DNA of 64,000 bases from Fibrobacteraceae bacterium (GCA_017625775.1 JAGAKE010000001.1:1-64000); one strand, 5' to 3'; positions 25,200 through 34,989 are shown, counted from the stretch's first letter. The notes: a model not told the origin generated them from the sequence alone. Made by a program: numbers and translations.

Positions 25200-26453
25200 T
25201 TAGTCTTTAAATTTTTTCATGACGAGGGCGCCGTTATGACCGCCAAATCCTAGTGACATAGAAACGAAACTATCCATATTCGCTTCTAAAGGTTTTGGAA
25301 GATAATCTAAATCACAACCCTGTTCGAAATCAGGATTTTCAAGATTCAATGTAGGTGGGTAGAAATTATCTAACATTCCTTTAATGCTTACAATCGCTTC
25401 TACAGCACCAGCTGCACCGATGCAGTGACCAGTCATACTTTTGGTTGAAGACACTTTTAATTTTTTAGAGTGTTCTCCAAATGCAATTTTTAACATTCTA
25501 GTTTCAGCAGCATCGTTTAATTTGGTCGAAGTGCCGTGAGCATTGTAGTAATCAATGTCTTCTGGGCGCATATTGGCATCTTCAAGGGCGCGTTGTATCG
25601 CTGCGGCACCGCCGAGTCCATCTGGGTGAGGGCTTGTAATGTGATAAGCGTCGCTAGAAGCTCCGTATCCAGCAAATTCTGCGTAAATTCTTGCTCCGCG
25701 AGCTTTGGCATGTTCTAGTTCTTCTAAAACAAGTATGCCAGCTCCTTCACCCATTATGAAACCTTCTCTATCTTTATCAAACGGACGACAAGCGGCTTTA
25801 GGATTGTCGTTAAAGGAATGAGCTAGAGCATGCATGCCGTGGAAACTGCTGATGCTAAAGCCTGTAATAGAAGATTCAGCCCCGCCAGCAAGGCATACAT
25901 CCATTCGGCCAGCACGGATTAAGTCAAGGGCCGCTCCAAGGGCATCTGTCCCAGAAGCACAAGCGGTAGCTAGTGTCCAAGAAGGGCCTGTAATTCCAAG
26001 TTTCATGCTTACATTAGCGGCTCCTTCGTTAGCAATAAACATAGGAACAGCTAAAGGTGGTACGCGATGAGGACCATTGTTGAAATATTTGTCATAGGCA
26101 TTTTCAATAACATCAAAACCGCTTAATCCGTTGCCCACCATAATTCCGGTGCGTTCAGCAGCAAGAGTTTCTTTTGAAAGACCGGCATCACGAATGGCTT
26201 CATAAGAAGCTGAAAGTAAAAATTGAGTAAAACGAGCCATGCGGCGAGCTTCTCGACTTTCGATACCATGTTCTTCTGGCAAGAAATTTTTGACTTCCGC
26301 GGCAATTTGAACAGGGTAGTCTGAAGCATCAAAAAGAGAAATTCGGTCAATGCCTGATTCTCCTTTTCGAATTGCATTCCATGTCTCATGGACGGAATTT
26401 CCAAGAGGCGTAACAGCCCCCATGCCGGTAACAACTATTCTACGTTTGCTCAT
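25200..26453 (-). CDS. fabF: Beta-ketoacyl-ACP synthase II
   Basis: FabF condenses malonyl-ACP with acyl-ACP. The catalytic triad is visible: Cys in TACASGTDALG (about 165), His in HGTSTKLND (about 305) and His in GHCIGAAGAVEA (about 342), and the C-terminus has the GFGGHNG motif. The length of 417 is normal. The ATG overlaps the stop codon of the upstream ligase gene, and fabV follows after 13 bases. A complete elongation set would also need fabG and acpP, which are elsewhere. Confidence 0.95.
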   Translation of the reverse strand: MSKRRIVVTGMGAVTPLGNSVHETWNAIRKGESGIDRISLFDASDYPVQIAAEVKNFLPEEHGIESREARRMARFTQFLLSASYEAIRDAGLSKETLAAERTGIMVGNGLSGFDVIENAYDKYFNNGPHRVPPLAVPMFIANEGAANVSMKLGITGPSWTLATACASGTDALGAALDLIRAGRMDVCLAGGAESSITGFSISSFHGMHALAHSFNDNPKAACRPFDKDREGFIMGEGAGILVLEELEHAKARGARIYAEFAGYGASSDAYHITSPHPDGLGGAAAIQRALEDANMRPEDIDYYNAHGTSTKLNDAAETRMLKIAFGEHSKKLKVSSTKSMTGHCIGAAGAVEAIVSIKGMLDNFYPPTLNLENPDFEQGCDLDYLPKPLEANMDSFVSMSLGFGGHNGALVMKKFKD

Positions 26454-28144
26454 TAGGATTCCTTTTCCTCTGATTGATTCGTGGTTCCTGTTTTATTATC
26501 AGTTTCTCGAATGGTGGCACGACGAATCTTTCCACTAATTGTTTTTGGTAGTTCGGAAACAAATTCAATAATGCGTGGGCTTTTGTATGAAGCGGCAACT
26601 TGTTTTGTGTATTTTTGAATGTCTGCTGCCAATTCCTTTGTCGCTTCAAAACCTTTTGATAAAACGATGGTTGCTTTCACAACCTGATTTCTCATGCGAT
26701 CATTGACGCCAGTTACAGCACATTCTAAAACAGCTGGGTGTTGTTGAAGGGTGCTTTCTACTTCAAACGGACTAACTCTGTAGCCAGATGTTTTAATTAA
26801 ATCGTCAGTTCTGCCTACGAACCAGAAGTAGCCGTCTTCATCTTTCCAAGCGGTATCGCCTGTATGATAGAGATCAGTAGAAAAAACATTTTCTGTCATT
26901 TTCTGATCGCGGTAATAACCAGCAAATAAGCCAAATGGGCGTCCATTATTTAAGTGAATTACAATTTCACCAACCTCGTTAGGTTTACAAGGGTTGCCGT
27001 TTGAATCAATAATATCAATATCGTAACCAGGAGCAGGCTTTCCCATTGAGCCAGGACGCGGAGCCATCCAAGGGAAATTTCCAATAGCAAGCGTACATTC
27101 TGTTTGACCGTAACCTTCTTTCATAGAAAGCCCTGTTTTGGCTAAGAACTTATTGAATATATCTGCATTCAACGCTTCACCAGCAGTGGTGCAATATTTT
27201 AAAGAAGATAGGTCGTAAAGTGAAAAATCCTGTTGTAACAAATAACGATATACGGTTGGTGGCGCACAGAAAGAAGTGATTTTGTATTTAGACATCACCT
27301 CGAGCATTTTGCCGGGAACAAAACCGAGCATGTCATACGTAAATACAGCGCTTCCTGCAATCCATTGACCGTAAATTTTGCCCCACATCGCTTTTGCCCA
27401 GCCAGTTTCTGCAATCGTCAGATGTCGTCCATTTTCTTGAACGTTTTGCCAATATTTGGCGGTAACAATATGGCCGAGTGGGTAAGTAAAATTATGCTGT
27501 ACCATTTTAGGATAGCTAGAAGTTCCTGAAGTGAAGTAGAGCAACATAATGTCTTCATTACAAGTTCTATAAATTCCCTCAGGGCGTTCAAATTCATCGT
27601 CGGCATCTGGGTAGGCATTGTAAAAAGTTTTCCAACCTTTTCTTTGTTTTCCAATTGTGACTAAGTGCTTTACAGAAGGAGATGCAGGCATAGCTGCCTC
27701 GATTTGTTCTTGTAAAAGAGCGTCATCGTAGGTAACAATGGCTTTAATGCTTGCGGCGTTTGTGCGGTATTCAATATCTTTAGTGAGGAGCATGTTTGTA
27801 GCAGGAACCGCAATTGCTCCAATTCGATGTAAAGCTAAAAGGAAAAACCAAAATTCATAGCGGCGTCTCAAAATGAGCATTACCGCGTCTCCTTTTTTGA
27901 TGCCGAGCATGCGTAGGTAGTTAGCGGTTTTGTTTGAAGCTATTTTGAGGTCGTGAAAGGTAAATATTTTTTCTTCAGAATCGTCTATCCAAACAAGAGC
28001 TTCTTTATCTTTGTCGGTATCGGCGTAGCGATCTACTACATCATAAGCAAAATTAAAATCGTCTGGAATATGAATGACAAACTTATTTTTCAGTTCTTCG
28101 TAAGAAGAATAGGTTGTCTGATCTATAAATTCATCCAATAGCAT
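26453..28144 (-). CDS. AMP-binding acyl-CoA synthetase (medium-chain type)
   Basis: This 563-residue adenylate-forming enzyme activates a carboxylic acid with ATP and CoA. Motifs are YFTSGTSSYPKMVQH (P-loop, about 207-221), GYGQTE (about 342), YHTGDTAWKDEDGYFWFVGR (about 420-439) and the catalytic Lys in PKTISGKIRR near the C-terminus. The overall pattern is that of the AcsM/benzoate-CoA-ligase-like branch, suggesting a medium- or branched-chain acid. AAGGTG precedes the start. The operon with fabF and fabV suggests it feeds exogenous acids into lipid synthesis; the substrate is inferred. Confidence 0.88.
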   Translation of the reverse strand: MLLDEFIDQTTYSSYEELKNKFVIHIPDDFNFAYDVVDRYADTDKDKEALVWIDDSEEKIFTFHDLKIASNKTANYLRMLGIKKGDAVMLILRRRYEFWFFLLALHRIGAIAVPATNMLLTKDIEYRTNAASIKAIVTYDDALLQEQIEAAMPASPSVKHLVTIGKQRKGWKTFYNAYPDADDEFERPEGIYRTCNEDIMLLYFTSGTSSYPKMVQHNFTYPLGHIVTAKYWQNVQENGRHLTIAETGWAKAMWGKIYGQWIAGSAVFTYDMLGFVPGKMLEVMSKYKITSFCAPPTVYRYLLQQDFSLYDLSSLKYCTTAGEALNADIFNKFLAKTGLSMKEGYGQTECTLAIGNFPWMAPRPGSMGKPAPGYDIDIIDSNGNPCKPNEVGEIVIHLNNGRPFGLFAGYYRDQKMTENVFSTDLYHTGDTAWKDEDGYFWFVGRTDDLIKTSGYRVSPFEVESTLQQHPAVLECAVTGVNDRMRNQVVKATIVLSKGFEATKELAADIQKYTKQVAASYKSPRIIEFVSELPKTISGKIRRATIRETDNKTGTTNQSEEKES

Positions 28145-28492
28145 ATAAAAAGCACCTTGCGATTAAAAAAACAACACCAATATAGTATAATGAGAAAAAA
28201 AACGACGTCCAAATTGGTTAGAAAAGTGAATTTTGGGTGAAAAAACAAGCATTATAGAATGCCTTTTCAAAAAGAAAGCTAGTCATTTTCACCGTAAAAT
28301 TTTCAAAAAAAATAGAAGCTTCTTGCAAGGCGTTCTTTAAAGTTTTGCTTATGAAGAAAAATGATTGTGATGTTAGATTCAGTTTTTTAGGGATAGAATA
28401 TCTGTAAAAAGTATCTTTAATTAAGAGCGGGAGAGGATTTGCTTTTGTAAAAAGAAAATAGAATAAGGGAAATTAATTTATATGTAATTGTT
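28145..28492. other. Intergenic region upstream of the fatty-acid operon
   Basis: About 350 bases of AT-rich DNA with no convincing gene. On the minus strand a TATACT/TATATT-like pair of -10 boxes (around 28180-28190) lies about 35 bases before the ligase start and probably drives the operon. Nothing else was recognised. Confidence 0.5.
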
Positions 28493-28532
28493 ATAAAAAA
28501 AAGAATGCCTCTTATGAGACATTCTTTTTTGG
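28493..28532 (-). terminator. fusA terminator
   Basis: AAGAATG-CCTC (28501-28511) pairs with GAG-ACATTCTT (28516-28526) with one mismatch around a TTAT loop. A-runs and T-runs flank both sides; on the minus strand it ends in a T run after fusA. Confidence 0.8.
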
Positions 28533-28543
28533 CGGTTGCTAAA

Positions 28544-30652
28544 TTAGCGTTGAGCGCCCTTAGCCTTGTCGCCGTATTTCTTGATGAGTTCTTCTTGGAT
28601 ATTGCGCGGTACTGGGAGGTACTTTGCAAATTCCATTGTGAATTCAGCCTTACCTTGAGTCATAGAACGGAGATCCGTTGCATAACCGAACATTTCGGAA
28701 AGAGGAACTTCTGCAATGATAGTGGTCATGCCAAGTTCTTCTGTAGTTCCAGAAATGCTACCACGGCGCTGTGAAAGGTTTCCTACAACAGCACCTTGGA
28801 ATTCAGTAGGAGTTTGAACTTCAACCTTCATGATAGGTTCAAGAATTTGAGCACCGGCTTTTTCGAAAGCCTGGCGGAATGCCATACGAGCACAAATCTG
28901 GAAAGCCATATCAGAGGAGTCCACATCGTGGTATTGACCATCGGTAACTTCCATTTCAATACCAACAACTGGGAAGCCAATCAAAGAACCTGCTTCCATA
29001 CAGCTCTGGAAACCCTTGTCGCAAGAAGGAATGTATTCTTTTGGAATACGGCCACCAACAACAGAGTTGATGAAGTTGTAAACCTTTTCAGAATCGCCTT
29101 CAACCGGCATTGGACGCATTACACCAACAACCTTAGCGAACTGACCGGAACCACCAGTCTGTTTCTTATGAGTGTAGTCAAAGTTGGCATCACGAGTAAT
29201 CGTTTCGCGGTAAGCCACCTGTGGAGCGCCTGTTTGAACGTCCACTTTATATTCACGACGCATACGTTCAATGTAAACGTCAAGGTGAAGTTCGCCCATA
29301 CCCTTGATAATGGTCTGTCCGCTTTCTTTATCAACTTCAACTTGGAAGGTTGGGTCTTCTTTAGTGAAGCGGTTGAGAGCCTTAGAAAGGTTGTTCAAAT
29401 CATCACGATTCTTAGCTTCGATAACAAGTTCGATAACTGGGTTAGGAACGTGCATAGAAGTCATGTTGTAGTGTAAAGAACCGTCGGTAAAGGTTGTACC
29501 AGAAGCACAATCAATACCAAAGAGTGCTACGATATCACCAGCGCCAGCTTCGTTAATATCTTGCATTTCGTCGGCGTGCATACGAACCAAGCGGCCTACG
29601 CTTACCTTTTTACCAGTTGCCATATTGTAGATGGAATCACCTTTCTTGATAGAACCTTGGTAAACGCGAATGTAAGTCAACTGGCCATAGCGGTCGTTGG
29701 TGAGTTTAAAGGCGTAACATACAAGCTTAGCGTCATCTTCAGATTTGAGGATAACTTCAGCTTCGTTGTCATCAATGTTCAAAGCCTTGTTTTCTACTTC
29801 AGTTGGGTTCGGGAGGTAATCAGCAACACCGTCAAGGAGCTTTTGAACACCGATGTTCTTGTGAGCAGAACCCATAAATACTGGAGTAATTTCTAGGCTG
29901 ATAGTTGCCTTGCGGATGGTTTCCTTGATAAGAGCTTTATCAATATCAAGATATTCGCCTTCCATGGCTTTTTCCATGATTTCATCGCTGTAGTCAGCGC
30001 AGCAGTCGATGAGTTTTTCACGGTATTCCATAGCGAGATCCATCAATTCGGCTGGAATTTCAGCTTCACGAACTTCGTCACCGTTGTTGCCTTCAAAGTA
30101 GTAGCCCTTCATTTCTACGAGGTCCACAACACCTTTCAACTGATCTTCAAGACCGATTGGAACTTGCATTACGCAAGGTTTGTGGTTGAGCTTTTCCTTG
30201 AGCATTACAGCAACGCGGAGTGGGTTTGCACCAGAACGGTCGCACTTGTTTACGAAAGCGACACGTGGTACGCGATAACGGCGCATTTGGCGGTCAACCG
30301 TAATAGACTGAGACTGAACACCTTCAACGCTTGTCAAAACGAGAATAGCTCCGTCTAGCACGCGAAGAGAACGTTCTACTTCAACAGTAAAGTCAACGTG
30401 CCCCGGAGTATCGATGATGTTAATGGAAGTGTCTTTCCAGTTAGCGTATGTTGCTGCAGACTGAATGGTGATACCGCGTTCGCGTTCAAGTTCCATGGAG
30501 TCCATTGTAGCACCGACGCCATCTTTTCCGCGAACGTCGTGAATGGCGTGAATGCGCTTTGTGAAATAGAGAATGCGTTCGGTAAGAGTAGTCTTGCCCG
30601 AGTCAATGTGGGCAGAGATACCGATATTTCTGTGTTTTTCGATGTTTTTCAT
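28544..30652 (-). CDS. fusA: Elongation factor G, mitochondrial/spd EF-G1 type
   Basis: This 702-residue GTPase drives ribosomal translocation. G motifs are [10 protein letters not shown] (about 14-23), DTPGHVDF (about 82-89) and NKCDRSGA (about 136-143), and domains II-V follow. The switch region containing [20 protein letters not shown] is typical of the EF-G1 branch shared by mitochondria, spirochaetes, planctomycetes and delta-proteobacteria, where a second EF-G2 does ribosome recycling. The gene is outside the str operon and uses codons richer in G/C than its neighbours, as expected for high expression. No EF-G2 lies in the window. Confidence 0.93.
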   Translation of the reverse strand: MKNIEKHRNIGISAHIDSGKTTLTERILYFTKRIHAIHDVRGKDGVGATMDSMELERERGITIQSAATYANWKDTSINIIDTPGHVDFTVEVERSLRVLDGAILVLTSVEGVQSQSITVDRQMRRYRVPRVAFVNKCDRSGANPLRVAVMLKEKLNHKPCVMQVPIGLEDQLKGVVDLVEMKGYYFEGNNGDEVREAEIPAELMDLAMEYREKLIDCCADYSDEIMEKAMEGEYLDIDKALIKETIRKATISLEITPVFMGSAHKNIGVQKLLDGVADYLPNPTEVENKALNIDDNEAEVILKSEDDAKLVCYAFKLTNDRYGQLTYIRVYQGSIKKGDSIYNMATGKKVSVGRLVRMHADEMQDINEAGAGDIVALFGIDCASGTTFTDGSLHYNMTSMHVPNPVIELVIEAKNRDDLNNLSKALNRFTKEDPTFQVEVDKESGQTIIKGMGELHLDVYIERMRREYKVDVQTGAPQVAYRETITRDANFDYTHKKQTGGSGQFAKVVGVMRPMPVEGDSEKVYNFINSVVGGRIPKEYIPSCDKGFQSCMEAGSLIGFPVVGIEMEVTDGQYHDVDSSDMAFQICARMAFRQAFEKAGAQILEPIMKVEVQTPTEFQGAVVGNLSQRRGSISGTTEELGMTTIIAEVPLSEMFGYATDLRSMTQGKAEFTMEFAKYLPVPRNIQEELIKKYGDKAKGAQR

Positions 30653-30799
30653 GTTTTTTCCACAATGGAGTTGATGTTTGTTGTTATGTTGCGCCCAAAG
30701 TTAGAAAAAAAAATCGCTCTCTCAAGGGGCAGATATTAAAACGCCTTGTTTAAAATTCCAAATTTTAGATTCTTTACGTTTAAAAAGGATGTTTTTTAA

Positions 30800-30833
30800 A
30801 GAAAAACGCCCTTGAATGAATCTAGGGCGTTAA
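30800..30833 (-). terminator. Terminator of the sigma/anti-sigma operon
   Basis: AACGCCCT (30805-30812) pairs with AGGGCGTT (30824-30831). Reading the minus strand, the stem is followed by TTTTTCTTT, so it terminates the minus-strand operon ending at 30858. Confidence 0.8.
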
Positions 30834-30857
30834 TCGTATAGCGTGAATATCAGGTGA

Positions 30858-31445
30858 TTATTTCTGTGAATTTACTTCTGACGTCTGTGTATTTTCTGTT
30901 TTGTTTTTTTCTTCTAGGCGTTTTTTGTGTTTTTCAAAACGATTTTTATGAATTTCTTTCATTTTTAACTTTTGTTCTGAAGTGAGAATTTTTGATAAAG
31001 CCATTTTTCCAGAAATACGCTGATTTAGAGCTTTTTCTTGCATTTCAAGAATCTTAATTTTGGCGTTTTGAATAAGAACTGAATCAATAATGTCTGCATC
31101 TAGTACTTGTCGAAGTTCTTTTTCTGCATTTCTAGTGTCTTTTTTGATTTGAGAAAATGCACTATCTTGTTCTTTTCTTAAACCATTCATGGCTAAACGT
31201 TGTTCGCTAGAAAGTTGCAAAAGGCTATCTAATTCTTGAGAGAAAAATTTTCCTTTCTTTTTGTGTGGAGGAAATTTTTTGAAATTTTTATCAGGGAAAT
31301 TTTCTTTACCCTTTACTTGTTGTTGCTGGAATTGTGCTTTGTTTTCTGAGTTTAAAGAACAATTCGGTGAATTATAAAGAGCGCCTAGGAAAAAACCTAT
31401 GGCACAAGAAAGCAAGATGATGCTTGCGAAGAGTATTTTTTTCAT
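30858..31445 (-). CDS. Membrane-anchored Spy/CpxP-like (LTxxQ) protein
   Basis: A 195-residue protein with one N-terminal hydrophobic helix (about 4-24) and a helical periplasmic domain holding two LTxxQ-like motifs: LSSEQRLAM (about 78) and LTSEQKLKM (about 150). These motifs mark the Spy/CpxP/ZraP/CnrX superfamily. The signal helix has no clear cleavage site, so it may stay anchored, as in the metal sensor CnrX. The C-terminus is a charged Lys/Glu tail. Overlap-level spacing with the anti-sigma gene (one base) shows they are co-expressed. Confidence 0.75.
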   Translation of the reverse strand: MKKILFASIILLSCAIGFFLGALYNSPNCSLNSENKAQFQQQQVKGKENFPDKNFKKFPPHKKKGKFFSQELDSLLQLSSEQRLAMNGLRKEQDSAFSQIKKDTRNAEKELRQVLDADIIDSVLIQNAKIKILEMQEKALNQRISGKMALSKILTSEQKLKMKEIHKNRFEKHKKRLEEKNKTENTQTSEVNSQK

Positions 31446-31760
31446 TTAGTTATCCTCCGTTAAAAGGTAAGAAATTGAAAGTGAAGAATCTAAAGTTTCA
31501 AGTTGCAAAACAAATGATTCTTCTTCCCATTCAAAAGGATTTTCTGCATATTCTGCAGGTGAAATATTTTCAGTAAAAAGTTTGGGTAGAGTCAGTCCAC
31601 CAACAATAAAAAGGAAGCTAGCTGCCAGAGCAATTCGCGTGTATCGAGTAAAGGAAATTAACCTTTTTTGTTGGCAATCTAGCCTATAAAGAACTTTAGC
31701 AAAAGAATCTTTTTTGGGAGTAATTCTTTCTAATGAAGAAAAATCAATTTTATCTTGCAT
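31446..31760 (-). CDS. Putative anti-sigma factor (single transmembrane helix)
   Basis: A 104-residue protein with a cytoplasmic N-terminus (about 1-40), one membrane helix (about 45-62, ALAASFLFIVGGLTLP) and a short acidic periplasmic tail. Its place immediately after an ECF sigma gene, with its start overlapping the sigma stop, and its topology fit an anti-sigma factor. It lacks a recognisable zinc-binding HxxxCxxC motif. I use ATG 31760, preceded by AAGGAG, instead of the longer upstream frame that overlaps the sigma gene. Confidence 0.65.
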   Translation of the reverse strand: MQDKIDFSSLERITPKKDSFAKVLYRLDCQQKRLISFTRYTRIALAASFLFIVGGLTLPKLFTENISPAEYAENPFEWEEESFVLQLETLDSSLSISYLLTEDN

Positions 31761-32295
31761 ATTCACCACTCCTTTGAATGAAGTTTCTAATAAAAGCTCT
31801 AGCTCTCGAAAGCCTTGCTTTGATAGTGCCCGAGGGCATTGAAAAAATATCAACCAATTCCTCTATGCTTAGATCTTCGGCATCTTTTAACCAGATCATA
31901 CTTCTTGTGTCTGCCGGAAGAGCGTTTAAGGCATCATTTAAAATTCCGGGTTTTAATTCTTCTTTTTCTTCTTTTGTCCCAATGGATTGTTCTTGAATGT
32001 AATCAAAGTTTATTTCTTCTAATTCAGCATGACGTTTTGCTTTTCGAATTTTCATTAGGCATGCGTTAATAGTCATTCGGTAAAGCCAAGAAGAAATTGC
32101 GGCTTCACCACGAAAATTTTGAATGGCCGTAGGAACAGATACAAAAACATCCATTAGAATATCTTCTGCCTCATCTCTATTTTTTAGCATACGATAGGCT
32201 AAGTTTAAAAGTTTCTGGCTTTCTGCATGCCAAAGAGCAGCGAGCGTTTCACGACTCATTTGCTTTGGTTTGTTAAGTAGCCATTTTTGATCCAT
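31750..32295 (-). CDS. ECF-type RNA polymerase sigma factor
   Basis: This 181-residue protein has region 2 (about 25-95; AYRMLKNRDEAEDILMDVFV and SSWLYRMTINACL) and region 4 (about 120-175; LPADTRSMIWLKDAEDLSI with a helix-turn-helix ending GTIKARLSRAR). It lacks regions 1 and 3, as in the extracytoplasmic-function group. It heads an operon with an anti-sigma candidate and a Spy/CnrX-like periplasmic protein, so it probably answers envelope or metal stress. A TATACAT sequence lies about ten bases before the ATG on the minus strand. Confidence 0.9.
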   Translation of the reverse strand: MDQKWLLNKPKQMSRETLAALWHAESQKLLNLAYRMLKNRDEAEDILMDVFVSVPTAIQNFRGEAAISSWLYRMTINACLMKIRKAKRHAELEEINFDYIQEQSIGTKEEKEELKPGILNDALNALPADTRSMIWLKDAEDLSIEELVDIFSMPSGTIKARLSRARAFIRNFIQRSGEYAR

Positions 32296-32423
32296 CGCTT
32301 TTTAGATGTATAAAAACAGGAGGTGGTTGCAAAGAAAATAATGAAAAACGGGAGGAATACATTTTTAAAATAGGAGAATTTATGGTGAAACTTAAAATTT
32401 TGTGTCATTTCTAGCAAAATCAT

Positions 32424-32453
32424 TTGATGAAGGTGGTCTATTTTTTGTATAAT
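32424..32453 (+). promoter_or_regulatory. Sigma-70-type promoter, probably leaderless
   Basis: TTGATG (32424-32429), an 18-base spacer and TATAAT (32448-32453) end eight bases before ATG 32462, with no Shine-Dalgarno sequence. It drives the operon beginning with the nucleotidyltransferase gene. Confidence 0.65.
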
Positions 32454-32461
32454 TCTGCATT

Positions 32462-33445
32462 ATGAAAGTAATTTTGCCTGTAGCTGGTGCTGGTACGCGC
32501 CTTCGTCCTTTTACGCTTACTCGTCCAAAGTGTCTTCTTCCTATTGCTGGGAAAACTTTACTTGAACATATTTTTGATTCCTTTAACGGGCTTGAAGTTT
32601 CTCAAAAAATTTTAGTGGTAGGGGTTTTGTCTGAAAAAATTTATGAGTATTCAGAAAAAAAATCTTGGAAAGATGTTGGGTTTGTAGAGCAGAATAATCC
32701 AGAGGGGTTGGGACAGGCTATTGCTCTTTGTGATTCTTTTCTGAAAGATGATGAACCTGTTTTGATTATTCTTGGAGATACATTATTCAAAACAGATCTT
32801 TCTTTTTTAGCTCATGCAGAAACAAACGTGTTGTTTACTCGAGTAGTCGAAGACCCGCGTCGATTTGGCGTAGTCGTGAAAGACGAAACAGGTAAAGTAA
32901 CAAAACTTGTAGAAAAGCCAAAGGAATTTGTTTCTGATGAAGCTTTAGTGGGTATTTATTACATTCGTGATACTGCCGCATTGCGCCAATCTTTGAAATA
33001 TTTGCTAGAAAATAACATTCGTACTCGCGGTGAATTCCAATTGACGGATGCGCTGCAAAAAATGGTTGAAGATGGCTCTGAATTTAGAACGGCTCTTTTA
33101 GATAGTTGGCTAGATTGTGGTACTCCAGAAATGCTATTGGAAACGAACGGAACGCTTCTTGCAGAAAAACATGCAAAAGTGCCGTTTGAAGGCAAAAGTT
33201 CAACTATTATTCCGCCTTGTTTTATTGGCGAAAATGTTGAAATTGTAGATTCTGTAATAGGTCCAAATGTTTCTTTAGAAAACGGATGTCGCGTTATTTC
33301 TTCAAAAGTTACGAACGCTTTGGTGGGCGAAAATTCTGTAATTGAAAATTCTGAAATTCGTGATTCTGCTCTTGGAGAATCGGTTGTTTTGAATGGTGTT
33401 TCCGGAACGGTTTTCTTAGGTGATTATTCTCGGGTAGAAAAATGA
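32462..33445 (+). CDS. NDP-sugar pyrophosphorylase (RmlA/GlmU-like)
   Basis: A 327-residue two-domain enzyme. An N-terminal nucleotidyltransferase domain opens with LPVAGAGTRLRPFTLTRPKC, has LIILGDTLF (metal Asp) near 100, VEKPKEF near 155 and WLDCGTPE near 220. A C-terminal left-handed beta-helix runs from about 245 to 327. It resembles long-form glucose-1-phosphate thymidylyltransferases and GlmU-like proteins. It makes an activated sugar for envelope polymers; the exact sugar is not evident. It overlaps maf by four bases. Confidence 0.82.
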   Translation: MKVILPVAGAGTRLRPFTLTRPKCLLPIAGKTLLEHIFDSFNGLEVSQKILVVGVLSEKIYEYSEKKSWKDVGFVEQNNPEGLGQAIALCDSFLKDDEPVLIILGDTLFKTDLSFLAHAETNVLFTRVVEDPRRFGVVVKDETGKVTKLVEKPKEFVSDEALVGIYYIRDTAALRQSLKYLLENNIRTRGEFQLTDALQKMVEDGSEFRTALLDSWLDCGTPEMLLETNGTLLAEKHAKVPFEGKSSTIIPPCFIGENVEIVDSVIGPNVSLENGCRVISSKVTNALVGENSVIENSEIRDSALGESVVLNGVSGTVFLGDYSRVEK

Positions 33446-34011
33446 AACGCTTGATTCTAGCTAGCGCATCTCCAAGAAGAAAAGAAATACTGACTCAGCT
33501 CGGAATTTCTTTTGAAGTGCGGAGTGCCGCTATTTCTGAAGAATTGTCAGGACCTTTTCAAGAAGAGTATCCTAGAATTCTCGCCGAAAGAAAAGCACTT
33601 TATGTTTCAAAACAAGAACCTGATTTTCCTGTGTTAGGCTTTGACACATTAGTCTTTTTTAATGGTGAAGTTTTAGGCAAACCACGAGATGAGGTTGAAG
33701 CTTTAGCGACGCTAGAAAAATTGAATGGAAATGCTCATGTAGTTATTTCTGGAGTTTCGCTTGCTTATCAAGGGAAATTAATTAGTTCTGCGGCAGAACG
33801 AACAGAAGTTTTCTTTCGTCAATTATCTAAAGAAATGCTAGAAAAGTATGTAGCCTCTAAAGAACCATTAGATAAAGCAGGGGCTTATGGAATACAAGGA
33901 TTGGGTGCGGGTTTGGTGCGGTGTATTTCTGGTTGCTACTATAATGTAGTCGGCCTTCCAGTTGCAAAAACTTTAGAAATGCTTGAAGCATTTGAGGAAA
34001 AATATGACTGA
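33442..34011 (+). CDS. maf: Maf-family nucleoside triphosphate pyrophosphatase
   Basis: The 189-residue protein starts with LILASASPRRKEIL, the strongly conserved Maf signature, and has LGFDTLVFFNG (about 67) and DKAGAYGIQG (about 148). Maf proteins hydrolyse non-canonical or canonical NTPs (dTTP/UTP type here, tentatively) and are linked to cell-division arrest and housecleaning. It is embedded between the nucleotidyltransferase and the RodZ-like gene, overlapping both. Confidence 0.92.
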   Translation: MKRLILASASPRRKEILTQLGISFEVRSAAISEELSGPFQEEYPRILAERKALYVSKQEPDFPVLGFDTLVFFNGEVLGKPRDEVEALATLEKLNGNAHVVISGVSLAYQGKLISSAAERTEVFFRQLSKEMLEKYVASKEPLDKAGAYGIQGLGAGLVRCISGCYYNVVGLPVAKTLEMLEAFEEKYD

Positions 34012-34987
34012 ACCATTGGAAAAACTTCCTGAAGAACGTTTAGGAGATTTTTTAGTTCGAGCTCGTGAAGCAAGAGGGCTTTCGCGAGAAGAATTGTCTG
34101 AAGACACACATGTGTCAAAACCTTACTTGGAATGGATGGAAACTGGTGATTGGAAAAAGTTTCCGGTTGATGCTTATTTACGTAGTTACTTAAATTCTGT
34201 TTCTGTTCGTTTGGCTTTAGATCCTAAGAAAGTTCTTGAATGGTATGCGAAAGAACGAGGAATGGTGTCTAAGGAAAACTTTGTTGCTCCACCAATGAGT
34301 AACGAGCAGTTTGCAGTATCTCAAGAAAAAGGGAAGTCAAAAGCTCGCCCAATTATTGTGGGTGTGATTTTGGTGGCTATTTTATTTGCACTACTTTATG
34401 TAATGAATTTGCCTAAAAATGATTCTACTCTTCCGGTAGAAAAGGAACCTTCTCAAGAGCCTATTATATCAGAAGACACAGCGGAAACGCCGGCTCCAAT
34501 TTTAGAAGGAGCAGAATCAATTTCTTTGGATTCTGTGTTGAAAGAAGATTCTATTGCGGCTTTAAAAGCTCGTCAGTTGGTAGATTCTGTGGCTAAAGAA
34601 AAAGAATTGCCTGCTTCTGCGACCTTATTCCTTTCTTCTGGTTCTAAAGCATCAGAAGATTCTCTTCAACAAGAAACTAAAAAAGAAAAAGTTGGTGCAA
34701 ATTCAACGAAAACAACGATTGAATTTATGGCTTCTGGTAATGAAGAAACATGGATTGGAATAAAGAAGCAAGCAGAAGGAGAAAATTTCCTTCGTCAAGG
34801 AAAACTTTCTTTGGCAGGGGCTCGCTTTGCTTATTCTGGAACTGATACGCTTTATGTGATTATTGGAAATCCAGTGGCGATTGCTTCGATGTCTTTGAAT
34901 GGAGAAAAAACATCATTGCCTTCCGGGGTTTCAGGCCGTTCTCTTCGTTTCCGTGTTTTAGGCAAAGAAATTTTTAGGGGATTCTAA
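34004..34987 (+). CDS. RodZ-like HTH membrane protein
   Basis: A cytoplasmic helix-turn-helix of the HTH_25 type (about 12-85; LGDFLVRAREARGLSREEL ... YLRSYL) leads to a single membrane helix (about 115-135). A periplasmic Ser/Glu/Pro-rich linker and a C-terminal DUF4115-like beta domain (about 245-327) follow. This is the layout of RodZ, which links MreB to the cell-wall elongation machine. Start ATG 34004 is chosen for its GAGG site and for overlap with the maf stop; the longer frame lacks a site. Confidence 0.8.
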   Translation: MTEPLEKLPEERLGDFLVRAREARGLSREELSEDTHVSKPYLEWMETGDWKKFPVDAYLRSYLNSVSVRLALDPKKVLEWYAKERGMVSKENFVAPPMSNEQFAVSQEKGKSKARPIIVGVILVAILFALLYVMNLPKNDSTLPVEKEPSQEPIISEDTAETPAPILEGAESISLDSVLKEDSIAALKARQLVDSVAKEKELPASATLFLSSGSKASEDSLQQETKKEKVGANSTKTTIEFMASGNEETWIGIKKQAEGENFLRQGKLSLAGARFAYSGTDTLYVIIGNPVAIASMSLNGEKTSLPSGVSGRSLRFRVLGKEIFRGF

Positions 34988-34989
34988 TA

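Noticed and set aside
28544..30652. Tetracycline-resistance ribosomal protection protein
   Set aside because: The switch region and full length match EF-G1, not TetM/TetO.
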